Shown piece by piece: positions 14,181-18,488 of a DNA stretch of 18,488 nt (within the stretch, counting starts at the first letter, position 1; every line of letters starts with the position of its first letter). The stretch comes from an uncultured Faecalibacterium sp. (GTDB lineage Bacteria; Bacillota; Clostridia; Oscillospirales; Ruminococcaceae). The stretch covers positions 1 through 18,488 of the forward strand of contig CAKTGQ010000031.1 in NCBI GenBank assembly GCA_934561555.1, read 5' to 3'. The translations under genes and the position numbers were made by a program. The notes beneath the pieces are model-generated. The model did not search any database and was not told the origin of the DNA. It worked only from the letters and a program-made list of their open reading frames with translations.

Positions 14181-16235
14181 ATGATCTACAAAAAGCAATA
14201 CGGTCAACCGTTCGATACCGAAAGTGTAGTGGGTTCTTTTTTGCCCATGATGGAAACGATACCCTATCTGACCAAGGAGCCGGATGGTTTCTCCTATGCC
14301 ATGGAACCGCAGGATATCCTGTATGGTCTTGGTGAAAACATCCGTGGTATCAACAAGCGCGGGTGGGTGTACGAAAGCAAATGCTCCGATGATGCTAACC
14401 ATACCGAGAGCAAATCCTCGCTGTACGGTGCTTACAATTTTATGATCGTGTCCGGCAAGGATACATTCGGTTTCTTTATCGACTACCCGGGCAAGGTCAC
14501 CTTTGACTGCGGCTACACCGATTTGGATACCTTACGCATCACGGTGGCCGAGGAAAATTACGATCTCTACATCATTGAGGGCGAGAGCCTGACCGATATT
14601 GTGCACCAGTTCCGCCAGCTGGTGGGGCGCAGCTACATTCCGCCCAAATGGGCTTTTGGCAACGCCCAGAGCCGCTGGAGCTACATGAATGAGGACGAAG
14701 TCCGCGAGGTGGTGGCCAATTACCGTGCCAATGAGATGCCGCTGGACGCCGTGGTTCTGGACATTGACTACATGGAACGTTACAAGGATTTTACGGTAGA
14801 TGTGCAGCGCTTCCCGGATTTTGCGGACTTTGCCGCCGAGATGAAAGCGCAGGGCATCCGTCTTGTTCCCATCATCGATGCAGGAGTCAAAGTCGAAGAG
14901 GGATATGATGTGTACGAGGAAGGCGTGAAAAACGGCTATTTCTGCACGAATCAAGATGGCACCCCCTTTGTAGCCGGTGTGTGGCCGGGGCTGGTACACT
15001 TCCCCGATATGCTCAACCCGGAAGCCCGTGCTTGGTTTGGCAGCCAATATAAAGTTCTGCTGGATCAGGGAATTGAGGGCTTCTGGAACGATATGAACGA
15101 ACCTGCGATCTTTTACTCGGAGGAAACGCTGAAAAAGACCTTTGCCCAAATTGAGGAATACAGTAAGCAGAGTCTGGATATTTCCAGCTTTTTTGCCTTT
15201 ACCGGCATGGTGAGAAATCTTTCCAACAACGAAGACGATTATAAGCTGTTCTACCACAGTACCAGACAGGGGCGCGTGCGGCACGACAAGGTACATAATC
15301 TTTTCGGTTATAACATGACCCGCGCTGCAGGCGAAGCTTTTGAGCGGCTGAAGCCGGACAAGCGCATTCTGATGTACTCCCGTTCTGCCTGCATCGGGAT
15401 GCACCGGTATGGCGGCATCTGGACTGGCGACAACCAGTCTTGGTGGAGCCACATTCTGCTTGCGCTGCACATGATGCCCTCCCTGAATATGTGCGGCTTC
15501 CTGTACGAAGGCCCCGATGTTGGCGGCTTTGGCAGCAATACCACGGAGGACCTGGTGCTGCGCTGGTACGGCTTGGGCATCTTCTCTCCGCTGCTGCGGA
15601 ACCACTCTGCCAACGGCACCCGCCGGCAGGAGCCCTACCGCTTTAAGGACAAGGCCGCCTTTGCCGGTATTTTACGACTGCGCTATTTGCTGCTGCCCTA
15701 CATTTACAGCGAGTACATGAAAGCAGCTCTGCACGACGAGATGTACTGTATGCCGTTGGCGTTCGCCTTCCCGGAGGACGACTTTGCCCGCCGGGTAGAG
15801 GATGAGGTGATGATCGGTGAAAGCCTGTTGGTCGCCCCGGTATATGAGCAAAACGCCCGGGGGCGTTATGTTTACCTGCCGGAGGAGATGCTGCAAGTGC
15901 GGGTAAAGTGCAGCGAAGGCGACCGCATGGAAACCAGCGTACTGCCGGCAGGCCATCATTACATCCTGGTGGAACTGGATGAAGTGGTGTTCTTTGTGCG
16001 CAAGGGATACCTTCTGCCCCTTGCCAAGGGCGGCAAGAAGATCCGGAATGTTGCCGACGTGGACTTTGCAGACCTGCGCCTGCTTGCCTATGCTCCCGAT
16101 GGTGCATCCTATGAATACTATACCGATGACGGCGAGACGAAGGATTACGACAAGCCGGAGCATTTTGTGCATATCACGCTGGATGCGGATGGAAACGCAA
16201 AGAGCGATCGTGCTATGGTCAGCGTAGAAGGATAA
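14181..16235 (+). CDS. Glycoside hydrolase family 31 alpha-glucosidase
   Basis: Start chosen at ATG 14181 with GGAGAGG at 14165-14171; an in-frame GTG at 14163 would include the ribosome site in the protein. The product has 684 residues and no signal peptide, so it works in the cytoplasm. An N-terminal beta-sandwich (LYGLGENIRGINKRG, FGFFIDYPG) precedes the catalytic barrel. The GH31 nucleophile is D304 in FWNDMNEP and the acid/base is D417 in GIWTGDNQSWW. C-terminal beta domains end near residue 684. The size and motifs fit gut Firmicute alpha-glucosidases that release glucose from maltose- or isomaltose-type oligosaccharides; the preferred linkage cannot be decided from sequence. It is a single-gene unit with its own terminator. 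Imported disaccharides or dextrins are the likely substrate. Confidence 0.94.
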   Translation: MIYKKQYGQPFDTESVVGSFLPMMETIPYLTKEPDGFSYAMEPQDILYGLGENIRGINKRGWVYESKCSDDANHTESKSSLYGAYNFMIVSGKDTFGFFIDYPGKVTFDCGYTDLDTLRITVAEENYDLYIIEGESLTDIVHQFRQLVGRSYIPPKWAFGNAQSRWSYMNEDEVREVVANYRANEMPLDAVVLDIDYMERYKDFTVDVQRFPDFADFAAEMKAQGIRLVPIIDAGVKVEEGYDVYEEGVKNGYFCTNQDGTPFVAGVWPGLVHFPDMLNPEARAWFGSQYKVLLDQGIEGFWNDMNEPAIFYSEETLKKTFAQIEEYSKQSLDISSFFAFTGMVRNLSNNEDDYKLFYHSTRQGRVRHDKVHNLFGYNMTRAAGEAFERLKPDKRILMYSRSACIGMHRYGGIWTGDNQSWWSHILLALHMMPSLNMCGFLYEGPDVGGFGSNTTEDLVLRWYGLGIFSPLLRNHSANGTRRQEPYRFKDKAAFAGILRLRYLLLPYIYSEYMKAALHDEMYCMPLAFAFPEDDFARRVEDEVMIGESLLVAPVYEQNARGRYVYLPEEMLQVRVKCSEGDRMETSVLPAGHHYILVELDEVVFFVRKGYLLPLAKGGKKIRNVADVDFADLRLLAYAPDGASYEYYTDDGETKDYDKPEHFVHITLDADGNAKSDRAMVSVEG

Positions 16236-16260
16236 TCATCAGTCATTACGCAGTTCCTAC

Positions 16261-16302
16261 AGAGTGACAGCGTTTCGGCGTGAAATGCTGTCACTCTTTT
16301 TT
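16261..16302 (+). terminator. Intrinsic terminator of the GH31 gene
   Basis: AGAGTGACAGC (16261-16271) pairs perfectly with GCTGTCACTCT (16287-16297), and a T-run follows to about 16302. Confidence 0.95.
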
Positions 16303-16303
16303 G

Positions 16304-16404
16304 TTGTCTGAATTGCAGACAAAATAGTCACTCTATCTGGGAATCCGGGAAGAATGAGATGACAGGAAATGCTGAAAGAGACATTTATGGGACAACTCTT
16401 TCGG
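16304..16404. promoter_or_regulatory. Two dyads upstream of a small peptide gene
   Basis: TTGTCTG (16304-16310) and CAGACAA (16316-16322) form a perfect 7-bp inverted repeat with a 5-base spacer, the shape of a dimeric repressor operator. CTGAAAGAG (16372-16380) and CTCTTTCGG (16396-16404) form a 9-bp stem with one T-G pair and a 15-base loop, which may be an RNA hairpin in the leader. TAAAAT (16405-16410) just after it could be a -10. No good -35/-10 pair was found. Confidence 0.4.
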
Positions 16405-16454
16405 TAAAATGACCTCAGAAGAAGCAAAACACACTTCGGATGGAGGAAAATACA

Positions 16455-16520
16455 ATGGCAAACGGCGATTACGGCTACGCCTACTGCAACCTGCATGGTC
16501 TGTGGATGACGAAACTTTAA
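16455..16520 (+). CDS. Possible 21-residue peptide, family unknown
   Basis: A near-consensus GGAGG (16442-16446) stands 8 bases before ATG 16455. The frame encodes 21 residues beginning MANGDYGYAYCNLHGLW and ends at TAA 16518-16520; a terminator starts ten bases later. The peptide is rich in aromatic residues and glycine and has one cysteine. It has no hydrophobic signal. I do not recognise it. It could be a stand-alone small protein, a modified-peptide precursor (no modifying enzyme is in the window), a regulatory leader, or the preserved start of a lost gene. The ribosome site and terminator are direct evidence that a short transcript is made and probably translated. Confidence 0.5.
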   Translation: MANGDYGYAYCNLHGLWMTKL

Positions 16521-16529
16521 GAAATAAAT

Positions 16530-16566
16530 GGGCTCCTGCCAGTGGTTGAACGCTTGCAGGAGCCCG
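16530..16566 (+). terminator. Terminator after the 21-codon frame
   Basis: GGGCTCCTGC (16530-16539) and GCAGGAGCCC (about 16556-16565) form a perfect 10-bp stem with a 16-base loop, followed by GTTTTG. The T-run is short, so it may be only moderately efficient. Confidence 0.8.
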
Positions 16567-16589
16567 TTTTGCGTGCAGACGCTTTTCCG

Positions 16590-16618
16590 TGAAAAAGGAA
16601 GCACGATGCTGCTATAAT
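16590..16618 (+). promoter_or_regulatory. Extended -10 promoter of the macro-domain gene
   Basis: TGCTATAAT (16610-16618) is an extended -10 with a perfect hexamer. TGAAAA (16590-16595), 17 bp upstream, is a weak -35, as is common with extended -10 elements. It implies an untranslated leader of about 80 bases. Confidence 0.7.
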
Positions 16619-16707
16619 GGCTGTGTGGGCAGTAAAATAAGCGCAGCCCTTGCACCGCCCTGCCGGATGTGATAGGATGAAGAAAACCATGCGAGGGAGG
16701 AATCACC

Positions 16708-17226
16708 ATGCCTTTTTTGATGATCCGCAACGACATCACCAAGGTGGCAGCGGATGCCATCGTCAACCCGGCCAACCGGAACCTTTTGCAGGGCAACGGC
16801 ACCAGCTGCGCCATCTATCAGGTAGCAGGGGAGCAGGAGCTGACCGCCGCCTGTGAAGCCATCGGGCACTGCGAGCTGGGCAGGGCGATGCGCACCCCGG
16901 CGTTCGGACTGCCCGCAAAGTATATCTTCCACGCAGTGTGTCCGGCATGGCAGGGCGGATTTTTTGGCGAAGCAAAACAGCTGGCCGGTGCGTACCATTC
17001 TGCGCTGGAATTAGCCGCAGAGCACCACTGCGAGAGCGTGGCTTTTCCGCTGCTGTCCAGCGGAAACTACGGTTACCCCAAGGAACAAGCTTTCCGCATT
17101 GCGATGGACACCATCACGCAGTACGTCATGGAGCACGACCTGACCGTGTATCTGGTGCTCTACGACCGGCATTCGCTGGCGGTGAGCCGCAAAGCGTCTG
17201 TCGGAGGAGATGCAGGAGACGTATGA
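16708..17226 (+). CDS. Macro-domain (ADP-ribose-binding) protein with an apparent 3' frameshift
   Basis: Start at 16708 behind GAGGGAGGA. The 172-residue frame is a complete macro domain: FLMIRNDITKVAADAIVNPA, N20 and N23, the phosphate loop LLQGNGTSCAIYQVAG, FHAVCPAW and PLLSSGNYGYP. Macro domains bind ADP-ribose, and many remove it from proteins or from O-acetyl-ADP-ribose. Where MacroD-type hydrolases have GGGVDGAIH this one has GNGTSCAIY, so the usual Asp is Ser; activity may differ. The final residues (KASVGGDAGDV) look unnatural. Reading one base differently at the AAA of 17191-17193 gives RKRLSEEMQETYELFRQNLE then RKM and a stop at 17258-17260, a convincing amphipathic C-terminal helix. 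The gene therefore probably carries a one-base insertion or a sequencing error, or a programmed shift. Confidence 0.88.
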   Translation: MPFLMIRNDITKVAADAIVNPANRNLLQGNGTSCAIYQVAGEQELTAACEAIGHCELGRAMRTPAFGLPAKYIFHAVCPAWQGGFFGEAKQLAGAYHSALELAAEHHCESVAFPLLSSGNYGYPKEQAFRIAMDTITQYVMEHDLTVYLVLYDRHSLAVSRKASVGGDAGDV

Positions 17227-17311
17227 GCTGTTCCGGCAGAACCTTGAGCGTAAAATGTGAAACTGCCGGTGCTGAGAGAAAACTGTTGCTCAAGTCGGCA
17301 CATAAAAATCT

Positions 17312-17351
17312 GGCCCCGGAGAGCTGCAACAAGCCCTCCGGGGTCATTTTT
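17312..17351. terminator. Terminator between convergent macro-domain and NAD(P)HX epimerase genes
   Basis: GGCCCCGGAG (17312-17321) pairs with CTCCGGGGTC (17336-17345) with one G-T pair; ATTTTT follows. On the minus strand the same stem is followed by AGATTTTTATG, so it can serve both genes. Confidence 0.88.
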
Positions 17352-17388
17352 GTTTCTCAATATCTTTTTCCGCAACGGCAAGCCTTCG

Positions 17389-18042
17389 TCAAAACTCCGG
17401 GTGCCATTCATCCCGGATACCAATGTCGGCACAGACGATTTTTCCGCACAGGGGCGCAGAAGTTTCTGACAGATGCAGCGGTTTATAGCTGTCGAAGGTT
17501 ACGGTCAGATCTGCATGGGCAGCACCCTCGGCAACCTCGCCGGTATCCGTATTGATGCCGCTGGGCAGGTCTACGGCCAGCACAAAGACACCGCCCTTGT
17601 ACAGACGGCGTATCAGCCCGCAGGCAGCAAGACCGGAAGGCCGCAGTTCACCATGGAACCCGGTGCCGTAGAGGGCATCCACAGCAGCATCAAAGCGCTG
17701 GGTTTCCAGTACGGAACCGTCGGCGCAGATGTGCACCGGCAGGGAGTGCAGACGCTCAAAATTGCGGATGGCGTCAGCGGTTTTCGGCTCGCCCTCGGCC
17801 AGAAGAACGGTCACGTTCCAGCCGTCTTTTGCGGCGGCACGGGCAATCACGAACCCATCGCCGCCGTTGTTGCCCTTTCCGCAGACCACCAGCAGTCTGC
17901 CGGGATGCGGAAACAGCTTTTGCAGTTCAGCGTAAGCCGCCAGCCCGGCGTTTTCCATCATTTGCAGGTAGGGCAGACCGTGGGCATCCCCGGCTCGTTC
18001 AATTTCCTTCATCTGCGCAGCCGTCACAATGCGATGTTTCAT
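17389..18042 (-). CDS. nnrE: NAD(P)H-hydrate epimerase (YjeF N-terminal domain)
   Basis: The 217-residue protein is the length of a stand-alone YjeF_N domain. It starts MKHRIVTAAQMKEIERAGDA at 18042. Recognisable motifs are MMENAGLAAY, the nucleotide-binding loop VCGKGNNGGDGFVIAR, VDALYGTGFHG and VDLPSGINTDTG. The enzyme interconverts the R and S forms of hydrated NADH/NADPH so that the dehydratase can repair both. The C-terminal ADP/ATP-dependent dehydratase domain (NnrD), often fused in bacteria, is absent, so NnrD must be encoded elsewhere. It lies 32 bases downstream of a nicotinamidase-like gene on the same strand and is probably cotranscribed with it. Confidence 0.95.
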   Translation of the reverse strand: MKHRIVTAAQMKEIERAGDAHGLPYLQMMENAGLAAYAELQKLFPHPGRLLVVCGKGNNGGDGFVIARAAAKDGWNVTVLLAEGEPKTADAIRNFERLHSLPVHICADGSVLETQRFDAAVDALYGTGFHGELRPSGLAACGLIRRLYKGGVFVLAVDLPSGINTDTGEVAEGAAHADLTVTFDSYKPLHLSETSAPLCGKIVCADIGIRDEWHPEF

Positions 18043-18074
18043 GTTGGTACCTTCTCTCGAACGCTAAACAGCTC

Positions 18075-18488
18075 TCACTCTCTCCAAGGCTCGCTGCCTT
18101 CATTGCAGATATCAATTTGGCACAGCTTCATGGCAGAAAGTGCCGTATCGTGGGACTGGGGTGTGACGCAGGCGCAGCAGGCAGCGTCCACGGAAACATC
18201 ACCTTCCGGGAAGGTCGCTTTGCACAGGATGGCATTGGACAGCACGCAGATGCCGGTGCACAGCCCCACAAGCTCGATCTCTGGGGCGGCAGACCCGACG
18301 GCGGTCTTGAGCTTTTCCACCAGTAGGGGAGAGCCAAAGGTGGGCTTGCAGATAAAGTGGTCTGCGGGCACGCCCTCCAGCGCTTCTGCCACCATCGGAT
18401 TCAAAGCGTGTCCCTCGCTGCCGGCGATGCAGTGGGCTACCGGGAGATGACGACCCTCGTTGGTCTCCAGATAGTTGTCCGGGTGGGT
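18075..18488 (-). CDS. Nicotinamidase-like cysteine hydrolase (isochorismatase family), 5' end outside the window
   Basis: The minus strand is open from the window edge to TGA 18075-18077, giving 137 residues. The visible start, THPDNYLETNEGRHLPVAHC and IAGSEGH, matches the middle of nicotinamidase-related hydrolases. The catalytic lysine is probably K48 (HFICKPTFGS) and the nucleophile C81 (GLCTGICVLSNA), followed by VDAACCACVTP. The catalytic Asp near the N-terminus is outside the window. Nicotinamidases turn nicotinamide into nicotinate for NAD salvage; related isochorismatase-fold enzymes act on other amides, so the substrate is likely but not proven. The gene precedes the NAD(P)HX epimerase with a 32-base gap. 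Confidence 0.88.
   Translation of the reverse strand, partial: THPDNYLETNEGRHLPVAHCIAGSEGHALNPMVAEALEGVPADHFICKPTFGSPLLVEKLKTAVGSAAPEIELVGLCTGICVLSNAILCKATFPEGDVSVDAACCACVTPQSHDTALSAMKLCQIDICNEGSEPWRE

Overview
The window looks like a chromosomal segment of a GC-rich, strictly anaerobic gut Firmicute, most likely of the Faecalibacterium/Subdoligranulum group (Oscillospiraceae). This is inferred from gene content (hybrid-cluster protein, LicT/BglG antitermination, glucose-family PTS, GH31 glucosidase, flavinylated extracellular reductase) and base composition. It is not a phylogenetic result. No rRNA, tRNA, CRISPR array or intact mobile element is visible.

Layout. (1) Positions 1-2897 form a nitrosative-stress module. 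A Crp/Fnr-type regulator, cut by the window start, is divergent from a two-gene operon of an iron-sulfur protein and Hcp, the hybrid-cluster protein / NO and hydroxylamine reductase. (2) Positions 2898-3460 are a decay zone. They hold a fragment of an acyltransferase-family membrane protein, a terminator-like hairpin, a second remnant coding frame and a strong terminator. (3) Positions 3481-6882 carry a large soluble hybrid histidine kinase with two receiver domains. Its promoter has a run of eight G in the -35/-10 spacer, and a second copy of the hairpin seen before the gene follows it. (4) Positions 7092-10488 are a sugar-uptake operon: a promoter, a LicT/BglG-type RNA antiterminator site overlapping an intrinsic terminator, the PRD antiterminator protein, and a one-polypeptide PTS EIICBA. 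(5) Positions 10580-13789 hold a flavinylated FAD-dependent lipoprotein reductase on the minus strand and a divergent LysR regulator. (6) Positions 13790-16302 have a decayed intergenic stretch followed by an intracellular GH31 alpha-glucosidase with its own terminator. (7) Positions 16304-16566 are a compact unit encoding a possible 21-residue peptide. (8) Positions 16610-18488 group three genes of NAD/ADP-ribose chemistry: a macro-domain protein with an apparent 3' frameshift and, convergent to it, NAD(P)HX epimerase behind a nicotinamidase-like hydrolase that runs off the window end.

Working together. Units 1 and 5 deal with anaerobic electron disposal and NO detoxification. Units 4 and 6 deal with sugar import and intracellular alpha-glucoside hydrolysis; the link between these two is plausible but not shown. 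Units 3 and 7 are the least explained. The most interesting new signals are the G8 tract at the kinase promoter, the peptide unit, the two structurally conserved hairpins bracketing the kinase, and the macro-domain frameshift.
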